In this document: positions 34,619 to 43,252 of the stretch, piece by piece
Layout: the number at the start of each line of letters is the position of its first letter
How positions within the stretch are numbered: the stretch's first letter is position 1
NCBI RefSeq assembly: GCF_017876315.1
Contig: NZ_JAGINU010000001.1
Coordinates: forward strand, 2,852,001-2,916,000
DNA from: Pseudonocardia parietis
GTDB taxonomy: Bacteria; Actinomycetota; Actinomycetes; Mycobacteriales; Pseudonocardiaceae
DNA: 64,000 nt
Direction of reading: 5' to 3'
Notes under the pieces: generated by a model
What the model saw: the letters and a program-made list of their open reading frames with translations, nothing else
Told to the model about the DNA's origin: nothing
Database searches by the model: none
Position numbers and translations under genes: made by a program

Positions 34619-34918
34619 GTGAACGGTGTGCGACGCCTCCGGTGCTCCGCGGCGGTCCTGCTCGGTGTCCTCGTGCTCGCCGGGTGCACCCGCACCACGA
34701 TCGAGGGTCTGCAGGTGCGTTCGGGTCCGGGGACCGGGCACGCGGTCGTCGGCACCATCCCGGAGGCGGGCACCCCGGTCCGGATCGGCTGCTGGCAGCG
34801 CGGGGAGCCGATCTACGGCGACACCGTCTGGTACCGGATCCTCGGCCCCGAGGAGGGCTGGGTGACCAACTACTACATCCGCACCACGCGCGAGCTCGGG
34901 AGCAACCCGGCCTGCTGA
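34619..34918 (+). CDS. SH3-like lipoprotein
   Basis: A 99-residue lipoprotein. The signal peptide ends in the lipobox LAGC (Cys23, counting from GTG 34619), so the mature protein is anchored to the outer face of the membrane. The rest is a small bacterial SH3 domain (LQVRSGPGTGHAVVGTIPEAGTPVRIGCWQRGEPIYGDTVWYRILGPEEGWVTNYYI) with two further cysteines (GCW and the C-terminal Cys) that could pair. Bacterial SH3 domains often bind cell wall. GTG 34628 is an alternative start. Confidence 0.85.
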   Translation: MNGVRRLRCSAAVLLGVLVLAGCTRTTIEGLQVRSGPGTGHAVVGTIPEAGTPVRIGCWQRGEPIYGDTVWYRILGPEEGWVTNYYIRTTRELGSNPAC

Positions 34919-34931
34919 GCGGGCCCGGTGC

Positions 34932-36155
34932 TCACTCGTGTTCCGGCAGCAGGGGCGCCTCGAGCCCCTGGTCGCGGCCGAGCTGGGTGGCGCGGGCGAC
35001 CGAGCCCGCACCGAACCGGCGGCGCACCTCGTCCAGCGCGGTGTCCAGCGCCGGGCCGGCGTGGGCGTCCAGCGGTAGCTCCAGCTGCAGCGCGTCGTCG
35101 CGGTCCAGGTTGGTCAGCGACAGCCCGAGCAGGGTGATCCCGCGGTCGCGGATCTCCGGTGTCGCGGCGACCAGCAGCCGCCGCGCCGCGGCCAGGATCG
35201 TCGGGGTGTGCGCGGTCGGGACCGGCAGCGTGTGCGAGCGGGTCACCCGGGCGTAGTCGCCGAAGCGCAGCCGCAGCACCACGGTCCGGCAGACCCGTCC
35301 GCCCGTGGGGCCCCGCTCCCCGTCCTTCGGTGCGCGCAGCCGGCGGGCCAGCCGGTCGACGGTCCCGGCGAGGACGGCGTCCAGCTCCTCGTCGGTGCGC
35401 GGGCGGCGGCCGAGCGCCCGCTGCGAGCCGATCGAGCGCCGGGTGCGGCGCGTGTCCACCGGCCGCGGGTCACGCAGGTGCGCCAGCGCGTGCAGGTGCC
35501 GCCCGGCGGCGGGCCCGAGCCGGGACACCAGTGCGGGCTCGCCGAGCGCGGCGACGTCGGCGACCGTCCTGACGCCGAGCTCGTGCAGCTTGTCGGCGGT
35601 CACCGTGCCGACGCCCCACAGCCGTTCCACGGGCAGCGGGTGCAGGAACTCCCGCTCCCGGCCGGGTTCGACGACCAGCAACCCGTCCGGTTTCGCGACC
35701 CCGCTCGCGACCTTGGCCAGGAACTTCGTCCGCGCGATCCCGACGGTGATCGGCAGTCCGGCCTCGTCCGCGACCCGGGCGCGCAGCCGCGCGGCGATCT
35801 CCCGCGGGACTCCGGCGATCCGGGCCAGGCCGCCGACCTCGAGGAACGCCTCGTCGATCGAGAGGCCCTCCACCTCGGGCGTCACGTCCCGGAAGATCGT
35901 GAACACGGCCCGGCTCGCCTGCGAGTAGGCGGCCATCCGCGGCGGCACGACGACCGCGGCCGGGCACAGCGCGCGGGCTTGCCTGCCGTTCATCGCCGTC
36001 CGCACCCCGTAGGCCTTCGCCTGGTAGCTGGCCGCCAGCACGACCCCGCCGCCGACGATCACCGGCCGGTCGCGCAGGCGCGGGTCGTCGCGCTGCTCGA
36101 CCGACGCGTAGAACGCGTCCAGGTCGGCATGCAGGATGGTGGCCAGGCCGCGCAC
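34932..36155 (-). CDS. dinB: DNA polymerase IV (Y-family)
   Basis: A 407-residue translesion polymerase. Palm motifs are LHADLDAFYASVEQRDDP (catalytic Asp) and LSIDEAFLEV (catalytic Asp-Glu); the steric region GGGVVLAASYQAKAYGVRTAM, the helix-hairpin region VERLWGVGTVTADKLHELGVRTVADVAAL and the little-finger domain (TVVLRLRFGDYARVTRSHTL) follow. A C-terminal LELPLD resembles a beta-clamp-binding peptide. Start GTG 36155 or 36161; both touch a LexA box, and no ribosome site is visible. It follows the 662-residue unknown gene by about 40 bases on the same strand. Confidence 0.95.
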   Translation of the reverse strand: MRGLATILHADLDAFYASVEQRDDPRLRDRPVIVGGGVVLAASYQAKAYGVRTAMNGRQARALCPAAVVVPPRMAAYSQASRAVFTIFRDVTPEVEGLSIDEAFLEVGGLARIAGVPREIAARLRARVADEAGLPITVGIARTKFLAKVASGVAKPDGLLVVEPGREREFLHPLPVERLWGVGTVTADKLHELGVRTVADVAALGEPALVSRLGPAAGRHLHALAHLRDPRPVDTRRTRRSIGSQRALGRRPRTDEELDAVLAGTVDRLARRLRAPKDGERGPTGGRVCRTVVLRLRFGDYARVTRSHTLPVPTAHTPTILAAARRLLVAATPEIRDRGITLLGLSLTNLDRDDALQLELPLDAHAGPALDTALDEVRRRFGAGSVARATQLGRDQGLEAPLLPEHE

Positions 36156-36168
36156 GAACACATGTTCG
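36155..36168 (-). promoter_or_regulatory. LexA (SOS) box at dinB
   Basis: CGAAC-ACAT-GTTCG, a perfect match to the actinobacterial/mycobacterial SOS core CGAAC(N4)GTTCG, placed directly on the dinB start region. A weak promoter (TCGACC, 17 bases, GAACAT) overlaps it. Suggests damage-inducible dinB in this organism. Confidence 0.7.
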
Positions 36169-36197
36169 CATCCGGCGGCCCCGCGGTCGAGGTCGTG

Positions 36198-38186
36198 TCA
36201 GCTCCCGCCGGTGCGGCTCTGCCAGCGGACCAGCGCCTTGCGCGCCGCCTTCGCCACCCGCTTGTCGGGGTGGAACCCGCCGATCTCGGCGAGGACCTCG
36301 CCGAGGCGCGGGTGGTCGAGCCGCCACAGGGCGTCGAACACGTCCACCGTCTCCGGCGGGAACTCGCGGGCGAACAGCGTCGGCCACTCGTCGGTCCCGA
36401 TGGTGTCGACGGTGACGGCGAGGACGTCGACCGAGGCGCGCAGCAGCAGCTCCGGCTCGACCGTGAGCGGGTCGAGCAGGCCGCGTGCCACCAGCCGCCG
36501 GGCGACCTGCGCCCGGTGCGGCCCGTCGAGGTGCTCGCGGAGCAGGCGGTCGACGACGTCGGCGCCGAACCGCTCCGCGGCCACGCTGGTCGCGGTCAGG
36601 ACGACGACCAGCGGCTGGTCCGGCGCGAGCGCCCGGGTGACGAACGCGGCGACGGCCTCGTCCGGGTCGGGCTGGGCCGCGTGCCAGGTGTCGATGTCGC
36701 GGCGCCACTCGTCCGGCGGCACCTCGCCCGCCAGGTCGACGATCTCGGTGACCTGCGCGACCGCCGGATCGGGCCGGCTGGGGTAGCCGAGCCCCTCGGC
36801 GGTCAGGACGAGCAGCGCGCACGCGACCCCGCCGGGGGTGAGCGTGACCCGCCCGCCCGAGCGGTGCTCCTGGCGGAGCAGGTCGTCGTGCACCATCGTG
36901 GTGTCCTGCCAGCGGACGAGGCCCAGCCGTTCGAGGCGGGCGGTCAGCAGCCGGGCCCAGTGCGGCGCGCCCTCGGCGAGGGTGAACTCGGCGTTCCAGC
37001 CGAGCACCAGGTCGAGCAGCGCGACGAGGTCGTCGAACGCCATACCGTCGTCCGGGTGGCGGAGCAGGGCCAGGAACGCGGGCGTGGCGTCGTCGGCCGG
37101 CTCGGGGAACTCGGAGTCGTCTCCGGTGTCGTCGTCGAGCAGGTCCTCGACGATCTCGGAGGGGTGCGCTCCGTCGCCCGCCGCGGCGAGCTCCCGGGCG
37201 AGGACCTCGATCGCGAGCTGCTCGGCGTCGCCCTCGACCGGCTTGTCGTCCGTCTCGTCGAGGGCCGTCTCGTCGAGGTCGATGTCGCCGAGGTCGGTGT
37301 CCTCGTCGAGCAGGCCCTCCAGCAGGCCGTCGTCGAGGTCGTACCCGTCGTCCGCGCGTCGCCGGCCGGGCAGGGAGACGGTCAGCGCCCCGGCGTCGCG
37401 CGCGGCCAGCACCAGGTCCTCGTGCGCGGAGGTGTCGTCGAGCCCGGCGAACCGCTCGTCGGCGACGAGCCTGCCGTCCTCGCGGCGGACCGCGCCGGCG
37501 CCGACGGCCGTCTCCAGGACCCAGGTCAGGTTCGTCAGCCGGTCCGCCCGGCCGAGCCGGGCGTACCGGGGCGCGTCGAGGTCGTCGGTGTCCAGTTCCG
37601 TGGCCAGGTGCTTCGCGTCGGCGAGCCGCAGGTTGCCGGTCTTCGTGAGCTGCCGGCCCTTCGCCCCGCACCACTGCGCCAGCGCGCGGGCGTCGCGCAC
37701 GATCGGCGCCTGCGCCGCGGACTCGGCCCGTTGTGCGGGCCCGGGGATCCGCACCGGGTCCGGGGGCGTGTCGAACTCGGCGAGCACCGGGTGGACGGGG
37801 CCCGACTCCAGCTCGTCGTAGTCGTCGGCGTAGGCGGTGCACAGCCGCCGGATCTGCGAGGGTCGCGGGCTCTGCGCGGTGAGCAGCCCGCACTCGTCGA
37901 GGTACTCCAGGAACACCGCCACGGTCAGCGGGACCAGGCGCAGCGGCAGCCGGTGCTCGGTCATGACCCGCGGGCACCAGCCGTCGAGGAAGGTCTCGAC
38001 CTGTTCCAGCGGCCAGTCGGCGAGATCGCCGTCGGCGGCGAGCCACTTGTACTGCAGCAGGAGCTCGGCCGACGTCGGCTCGGCGACGAGCTCGTTCTCG
38101 TCGAGCCAGCCGGCGAAGCCGCTGAGCAGCTGCCCCGCGCGCTCGTGGAACGCGTCGTCCTCGTCCACCCCGAACTGCATGCGCAT
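36198..38186 (-). CDS. Large conserved-looking protein of unknown function
   Basis: A 662-residue soluble protein with no family I can name. The N-terminal third is helical (FHERAGQLLSGFAGWLDEN, TSAELLLQYKWLAADGDLADWPLEQVETFLDGWCPR, LVPLTVAVFLEYLDECGLL), with a winged-helix-like segment (AKGRQLTKTGNLRLADAKHLATEL). The middle (about 290-370) is a strikingly acidic low-complexity linker rich in DLDD and DETD blocks. The C-terminal part is again helical and ends FHPDKRVAKAARKALVRW. Start ATG 38186 or 38180. It shares strand and close spacing with dinB and is divergent from the DMT exporter. Confidence 0.75.
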   Translation of the reverse strand: MRMQFGVDEDDAFHERAGQLLSGFAGWLDENELVAEPTSAELLLQYKWLAADGDLADWPLEQVETFLDGWCPRVMTEHRLPLRLVPLTVAVFLEYLDECGLLTAQSPRPSQIRRLCTAYADDYDELESGPVHPVLAEFDTPPDPVRIPGPAQRAESAAQAPIVRDARALAQWCGAKGRQLTKTGNLRLADAKHLATELDTDDLDAPRYARLGRADRLTNLTWVLETAVGAGAVRREDGRLVADERFAGLDDTSAHEDLVLAARDAGALTVSLPGRRRADDGYDLDDGLLEGLLDEDTDLGDIDLDETALDETDDKPVEGDAEQLAIEVLARELAAAGDGAHPSEIVEDLLDDDTGDDSEFPEPADDATPAFLALLRHPDDGMAFDDLVALLDLVLGWNAEFTLAEGAPHWARLLTARLERLGLVRWQDTTMVHDDLLRQEHRSGGRVTLTPGGVACALLVLTAEGLGYPSRPDPAVAQVTEIVDLAGEVPPDEWRRDIDTWHAAQPDPDEAVAAFVTRALAPDQPLVVVLTATSVAAERFGADVVDRLLREHLDGPHRAQVARRLVARGLLDPLTVEPELLLRASVDVLAVTVDTIGTDEWPTLFAREFPPETVDVFDALWRLDHPRLGEVLAEIGGFHPDKRVAKAARKALVRWQSRTGGS

Positions 38187-38274
38187 GGTCCGAGTGTGCA
38201 CCGTCGGCCCGGCCCCGCGTGGGTCGGCGTGTCCGGAGCCGGGCCGGGCCGGAACGGGCAGGATGGTCCGGGAG

Positions 38275-39102
38275 ATGACGACCCTGTTCGCCCTGCTGAT
38301 CGCCGTCGCCGCGATGATCGGCAACACGATCGCGGCCCTGTGGGAGGCCAAGGGCAGCAGGCTGGCCCGGTACGGACGGCCGGTGTGGCAGCAGCCGTGG
38401 TTCCTGGCCGGCCTGTTCGCCGACGTCCTCGCCTGGGTGCTCACCGTGGTCGCGCTGCGGTACCTGCCGGTGTTCGCGGTGCAGTCCATCCTGGCGGGGG
38501 CGATCGCGCTCACCGCGCTGGCCGACCACGACTGGAACCCGTGGAACATGATCCGCCGCGACCGCTGGGCGGTCCTCGCGGTGCTGGCCGGCCTGGTGCT
38601 GGTCGCGGCCGCCGCGGAGCCGGAGCGCCCGGACGCGCTGCCGCCCGCGGCGACGCCGGTGCTGCTCGCGTCGTTCGCGGTGCTGCTGGTCGCAGCCCCG
38701 TTCGTGTGGCGGTCGGGGCGGCCGATGCTGCTGGCGCTGCTGGCCGGGCTCGGGTTCGGCGGCACCGCGCTCGCCGTGCGGGCCATCCACCCCGGTCCGC
38801 TCCGCTGGGAGACGGTGACCGACCTGCTGGTCGATCCCCTGGTGTACGGGATCGTGCTGATGGGTGTGCTGGGTGTGCTGGCCTTCGCGAAGGCGCTGCA
38901 GAGCGGCGCGGTCGGGACGGCGACGGCGGTGCTGTCGGTGACCGAGGTGGTCGTGCCCGGGGTGCTCGGCATCGCGCTGCTCGGCGACCGGATCCGGCCG
39001 GGGTGGGAGGGCGTCGCCCTGCTCGGCGTGATCGTCGCGCTGGCCGGGGTGGTCGCCCTGACCCGCCCCGATCCCGACTCGGTGCGCCGCAGGGTGCATT
39101 GA
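38275..39102 (+). CDS. DMT/EamA-like membrane transporter
   Basis: A 275-residue membrane protein of about nine or ten helices in two related halves: the first (MTTLFALLIAVAAMIGNTIAALWEAKG...LPVFAVQSILAGAIALTALADH) and the second (YGIVLMGVLGVLAFAKALQSGAVGTATAVLSVTEVVVPGVLGIALLGDRIRPGWEGVALLGVIVALAGVVAL). The second half has the EamA feature of a late helix following GDR. Substrate unknown. ATG 38275 with GGGAG upstream; ATG 38263 is possible. Confidence 0.8.
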   Translation: MTTLFALLIAVAAMIGNTIAALWEAKGSRLARYGRPVWQQPWFLAGLFADVLAWVLTVVALRYLPVFAVQSILAGAIALTALADHDWNPWNMIRRDRWAVLAVLAGLVLVAAAAEPERPDALPPAATPVLLASFAVLLVAAPFVWRSGRPMLLALLAGLGFGGTALAVRAIHPGPLRWETVTDLLVDPLVYGIVLMGVLGVLAFAKALQSGAVGTATAVLSVTEVVVPGVLGIALLGDRIRPGWEGVALLGVIVALAGVVALTRPDPDSVRRRVH

Positions 39103-39248
39103 CGGGCCCGCCCCCCGGCGTTGCAACCTCGCCGCAACCCGTGTCGCGGATCACGAGTGTGGTGTTCACTTTCCTCGTTGCCCCGACGACCGTGGCGGGA
39201 CGGCGAGCGCCGCCGCGGTCGTGTGAACCACTCGCCGGAGGTGCTGCA

Positions 39249-41054
39249 GTGACCACCACGCAGGAGAAGTCAGCGGCGCGCACGACGGCGGAGGGCTGGC
39301 TCACCGCCTTCGCCGACGCGCTGTCCGCCCGTGACGTCGACCGGGCCGTGTCCCTGTTCGCGGACGAGTGCTACTGGCGCGACCTGGTCTCCTTCACCTG
39401 GAACCTGAAGACGGTCGAGCACCACGACGGGGTCCGCGACCTGCTGTCGCAGACCCTGGCGGGCACCGACCCGTCGAACTGGACGCTCACCGCCGAGCCG
39501 GCCGAGGCCGGCGGCGTGACCGACGCCTGGTTCGCCTTCGAGACGGCCGTGGGGCGCGGGTCCGGACACGTCCGGATCGTCGACGGCCGCGCCTGGACGT
39601 TGCTCACCACCCTCGACGAGCTCACGGGCCACGAGGAGCCGATGCGGGAGCGGCGCCCGTTCGGCACCGAGCACGGCGCGAACCCGGACCGGATGACGTG
39701 GAAGGAGCGGCGCGACGACGAGCTCGCCGAGCTGGGCCGCACCCGCGACCCCGAGGTCGTGGTCATCGGTGGCGGGCAGGGCGGTATCGCGCTGGGCGCC
39801 CGGCTGCGCCAGCTCGGCATCCCGGCGATCATCGTCGAGCGCAACGAGCGGCCCGGTGACTCGTGGCGCAAGCGCTACAAGAGCCTCGCCCTGCACGACC
39901 CGGTCTGGTACGACCACCTGCCGTACCTGAAGTTCCCGGACAACTGGCCGGTGTTCGCGCCGAAGGACAAGATCGGCGACTGGCTGGAGTTCTACACGCG
40001 GATCATGGAGCTGAACTACTGGGGCTCCACGACGGCCCGCTCGGCGACCTTCGACGAGGCCGCGGGCCGCTGGAGCGTCGTCGTCGACCGGGCGGGGGAG
40101 GAGATCACGCTGCGGCCGCGCCAGCTCGTCATGGCGCTGGGCGTCTCCGGCAAGCCGAACATCCCCGAGTTCCCCGGCCGCGAGCAGTTCCGGGGCGAGG
40201 TGCAGCACTCCTCGCAGCACCCCGGGCCGGACGCCTACCGGGGCAAGAAGGTCGTCGTCGTCGGGTCGAACAACTCGGCGTTCGACATCTGCGGCGCGCT
40301 CTGGGAGGTCGGCGCGGACGTCACGATGGTGCAGCGCTCCTCGACGCACATCATCAAGTCCGAGTCGCTGATGGAGTACTGCCTCAAGGGGCTCTACTCC
40401 GAGGAGGCCGTCGCGAGCGGGGTCGACACCCGGACCGCGGACATGATCTTCGCGTCGCTGCCGTACCGGATCATGAACCAGTTCGAGAAGCCGAACTACG
40501 ACACGGTCCGCGAGGTGGACGCCGACTTCTACGCCAAGCTCGAGAAGGCCGGCTTCGAGCTGGACTTCGGTGACGACGACTCCGGGCTGTTCATGAAGTA
40601 CCTGCGCCGCGGCTCGGGCTACTACATCGACGTCGGCGCCGCCGAGCTCGTCGCCGACGGCAAGGTGAACCTGGTCGGTGGCCAGGTGCAGGAGTTCACC
40701 GAGAAGGGTGTCCGGCTCGCCGACGGCACCGAGCTCGGCGCCGACCTGGTCGTGTTCGCCACCGGCTACCGGTCGATGAACGGCCTCGCCGCCGACATCG
40801 TCGGCCAGGAGATCGCCGACAAGGTCGGCAAGGTGTGGGGCCTGGGCTCCGAGACCACCAAGGACCCCGGTCCCTGGGAGGGCGAGCAGCGCAACATGTG
40901 GAAGCCCACCCAGCAGCAGAACCTGTGGTTCCACGGCGGCAACCTGCACCAGAGCCGGTTCTACTCGCTGTACCTGGCGTTGCAGCTCAAGGCCCGCCAG
41001 GAGGGCATCGCGACCCCGGTCTACGCGCTGCAGGACCGGCACCACCTGGCATGA
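39249..41054 (+). CDS. Flavin-containing monooxygenase with N-terminal NTF2-like domain
   Basis: A 601-residue FAD/NADPH monooxygenase. Residues 1-135 form a SnoaL/NTF2-like domain (TAEGWLTAFADALSARDVDRAVSLFADECYWRDLVSFTWNLKTV). The FAD Rossmann motif is VVVIGGGQGGIALGARLR, the NADPH motif VVVVGSNNSAFDICGALW, and an ATGY site (VVFATGYRS) follows. The fingerprint between them is FRGEVQHSSQH (FxGxxxHxxxH), matching neither the Baeyer-Villiger ending W nor the usual FMO Y/F. It leads a four-gene unit with a luciferase-like monooxygenase and two hydrolases. GTG 39249. Substrate unknown, probably a ketone, amine or sulfide. Confidence 0.9.
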   Translation: MTTTQEKSAARTTAEGWLTAFADALSARDVDRAVSLFADECYWRDLVSFTWNLKTVEHHDGVRDLLSQTLAGTDPSNWTLTAEPAEAGGVTDAWFAFETAVGRGSGHVRIVDGRAWTLLTTLDELTGHEEPMRERRPFGTEHGANPDRMTWKERRDDELAELGRTRDPEVVVIGGGQGGIALGARLRQLGIPAIIVERNERPGDSWRKRYKSLALHDPVWYDHLPYLKFPDNWPVFAPKDKIGDWLEFYTRIMELNYWGSTTARSATFDEAAGRWSVVVDRAGEEITLRPRQLVMALGVSGKPNIPEFPGREQFRGEVQHSSQHPGPDAYRGKKVVVVGSNNSAFDICGALWEVGADVTMVQRSSTHIIKSESLMEYCLKGLYSEEAVASGVDTRTADMIFASLPYRIMNQFEKPNYDTVREVDADFYAKLEKAGFELDFGDDDSGLFMKYLRRGSGYYIDVGAAELVADGKVNLVGGQVQEFTEKGVRLADGTELGADLVVFATGYRSMNGLAADIVGQEIADKVGKVWGLGSETTKDPGPWEGEQRNMWKPTQQQNLWFHGGNLHQSRFYSLYLALQLKARQEGIATPVYALQDRHHLA

Positions 41055-41057
41055 GCG

Positions 41058-41101
41058 TCGTGAGTGGTCATCGCGGTCCGATCCGCGATGGCCACTCACG
41101 A
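41058..41101. terminator. 19-bp hairpin after the flavin monooxygenase
   Basis: Arms 41058-41076 and 41083-41101 pair over 19 bases with one G-U wobble around a six-base loop, four bases after the stop codon. It could terminate or attenuate transcription into the luciferase-like gene 83 bases downstream, or stabilise the upstream mRNA. Confidence 0.65.
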
Positions 41102-41183
41102 GCATCAGTCCAACGGCGGTGTCCGAACGGGGCACGCGGATGGCGAAGATGGTGTGACCGCCGTCACGCGATCAGGAGCGACA

Positions 41184-42431
41184 ATGAAGTCGATCTTCTT
41201 CCATCTCATGCCGTACCGCGACCTCCCGGTGGACTTCGAGCAGCGTTACGAGTCGATCTGGGTCACGCCGCCGAACACCGAGCTGTGCGACCCGCGCCGG
41301 GTGGCGCAGTACTACCAGTGGAACCTCGACGAGCTGGAGCTGGCCGACCGGCTCGGCTTCGACGGCGTCGGGGTGAACGAGCACCACCAGAACGGCTACG
41401 GGTTCATGGCCTCGCCGAACCTGATGGCCGCGGCGCTGGCCCGCCGCACGCCGAACAACTCGGCCATCATGGTCCTGGGCAACACGCTCGCGCTCTACGC
41501 GCCTGCCACCCGGGTGGCCGAGGAGTTCGCGATGCTCGACGTGCTCTCCGAGGGCAGGCTCGCCGCCGGGTTCCCGGTCGGGACCTCGATGGACGTCAAC
41601 TTCTGCTACGGCGTCACGCCCACCGAGACCCGGCCACGCTTCCGGGAGGCCGAGGAACTGATCATCAAGGCGTGGACCGAGCCGGGGCCGTTCGCCTTCA
41701 ACGGCCGGTTCAACCAGCTGCGGTACGTGAACCCGTGGCCGCAGCCGCTGCAGAAGCCGCACCCACCGGTCTGGCTGGCGGGCGGCGGCTCGGTGGAGAC
41801 CTGGGAGCTGGCCGCGGCGAAGAACTACACCTACAGCTACCTGAGCTTCTTCGGCGCGAAGTTCGGCAAGAAGCTGATGGACGGGTTCTGGTCCACGATG
41901 GACGAGCTCGGGATCGACCGGAACCCGTTCCGGGCCGGGTTCGCCCAGCAGATCTGCGTGTCCGAGACGGACGAACGGGCCGAGAAGGAGTATCTCGAGC
42001 ACGTCACCTACTTCTTCAACAAGTGCCTGCACATCCCGCCGTACTTCTTCGAGGCGCCCGGGTACCGGACCCGCAAGTCGACCGAGTTCGCGATCAAGAC
42101 GAACCAGCCCGGCGCGATCGCGGCGGCCGCGGCACTGGACAAGAACTGGAAGACCCTCGTCGAGGAGGGCTTCATCATCGCCGGCAGCCCGGCGACCGTC
42201 GCCGACCGGCTGATCGAGGTCGCCCGCACGCTGCGGGTCGGCAACCTGCACGCACTGCTGCAGATCGGCTCGATGCCGCACGAGCTGACCAAGAAGAACA
42301 TCACGCTGTTCGCCCAGGAGGTCATGCCGCGGATCCGCCACATCTGGGACGACGAGGGCTGGACCCACGACTGGTGGCCCTCCGGGGCGGCGGTCCGCGC
42401 CGTCGCCGGCGAGCCGGCCGTGCAGGCGTGA
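41184..42431 (+). CDS. LLM-class (luciferase-like) flavin-dependent oxidoreductase
   Basis: A 415-residue TIM-barrel flavin monooxygenase. Typical segments are ELADRLGFDGVGVNEHHQNGYGFMASPNLMAAALARRTPNNSAIMVLGNTLALYAPATRVAEEFAMLDVLSEGRLAAGFPVG and PHPPVWLAGGGSVETWELAAAKNYTYSY. C-terminal GFIIAGSPATVADRLIE is the usual family end. AGGAG precedes ATG 41184. These enzymes use reduced FMN and oxygen; many open rings or convert ketones. Followed 10 bases later by the first of two hydrolases that could cleave the product. Confidence 0.9.
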   Translation: MKSIFFHLMPYRDLPVDFEQRYESIWVTPPNTELCDPRRVAQYYQWNLDELELADRLGFDGVGVNEHHQNGYGFMASPNLMAAALARRTPNNSAIMVLGNTLALYAPATRVAEEFAMLDVLSEGRLAAGFPVGTSMDVNFCYGVTPTETRPRFREAEELIIKAWTEPGPFAFNGRFNQLRYVNPWPQPLQKPHPPVWLAGGGSVETWELAAAKNYTYSYLSFFGAKFGKKLMDGFWSTMDELGIDRNPFRAGFAQQICVSETDERAEKEYLEHVTYFFNKCLHIPPYFFEAPGYRTRKSTEFAIKTNQPGAIAAAAALDKNWKTLVEEGFIIAGSPATVADRLIEVARTLRVGNLHALLQIGSMPHELTKKNITLFAQEVMPRIRHIWDDEGWTHDWWPSGAAVRAVAGEPAVQA

Positions 42432-42441
42432 GGGGGCGACG

Positions 42442-43251
42442 ATGACGGTCACCGGAACGCAGCCCACCGGAGGACAGGCCACCGAGCGCGAGGTGCGGGT
42501 CGGCCCGATCACCGCGCGGGTACTGGTCGGCGGGTCGGGCGATCCGCTGCTGTTCCTGCACGGTGCCGCCGGGCTGATGTGGGACCCGTTCCTGGACGGG
42601 CTCGCCGCCTCGCACACCGTGTACGCGGTGCGCCATCCCGGTTCGGGGGAGGCCGACGACCTGTCGCACCTGCCCGGAATCTGGGAGCTGGTGCTGTTCT
42701 ACGACGAGTTGCTGGACTCGCTCGGCCTGGACCGGATCACGGTCGTCGGGCACTCGTTCGGCGGGATGGTCGCGGCCGAGCTCGCCGCGAACTCCCCGCG
42801 CCGGGTGCGCAGGCTGGTGCTGCTCGCCCCGATCGGGCTGTGGCTCGACGAGCACCCGATCCCGGACATCGCCGGGATGTCGCCCGCCGACCTGCCCGCC
42901 CTGGTACTGGCCGACCCGGCCGGACCGCTGGCCCGGGCGATGGAGGTGCCCGCCGACGACCCGCAGGCGCAGTTCGAGGCGGCGATGCGGATGGCGAGCA
43001 TCCTGCACTTCATCTGGCCGATCCCGGACAAGGGCCTGGACCGGCGGATCCACCGGATCGCCGCACCGACCCTGCTGGTCTTCGGCGAGCAGGACCGGCT
43101 GGTCGACCCGGCCTACGGTCCGGCGTTCGCCGATCGGCTGCGTGACGCCCGGCTGGTGACCGTGCCGGCGGCCGGACACCTGCCCCATCTGGAGAACCCC
43201 GGCCCCGTCACCGATGCCGTGCACGGGTTCCTGAGCGCGAAGGAGAACTGA
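42442..43251 (+). CDS. Alpha/beta hydrolase (C-C or lactone hydrolase type)
   Basis: A 269-residue alpha/beta hydrolase. Oxyanion region LLFLHGAAGLMWDPFLDGL, nucleophile elbow VVGHSFGGMVAAELAANSP (Ser near 105), acid in LLVFGEQDRLVDP and His in VPAAGHLPHLENPGPV. Resembles MhpC/DmpD-type hydrolases from ring-cleavage routes. Short spacing on both sides places it in the monooxygenase operon. Confidence 0.88.
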   Translation: MTVTGTQPTGGQATEREVRVGPITARVLVGGSGDPLLFLHGAAGLMWDPFLDGLAASHTVYAVRHPGSGEADDLSHLPGIWELVLFYDELLDSLGLDRITVVGHSFGGMVAAELAANSPRRVRRLVLLAPIGLWLDEHPIPDIAGMSPADLPALVLADPAGPLARAMEVPADDPQAQFEAAMRMASILHFIWPIPDKGLDRRIHRIAAPTLLVFGEQDRLVDPAYGPAFADRLRDARLVTVPAAGHLPHLENPGPVTDAVHGFLSAKEN

Positions 43252-43252
43252 G

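Noticed and set aside
35470..39126. A 1218-codon minus-strand frame
   Set aside because: Low-complexity Arg/Gly/Ala composition, no domains, and out of phase with the recognised genes on the same strand.
35208..41054. A plus-strand reading frame of 1948 codons open across dinB, the unknown gene, the DMT gene and the FMO
   Set aside because: Only its last third (from GTG 39249) is a real protein. The rest is antisense to well-supported genes and is kept open by GC-rich codon bias.
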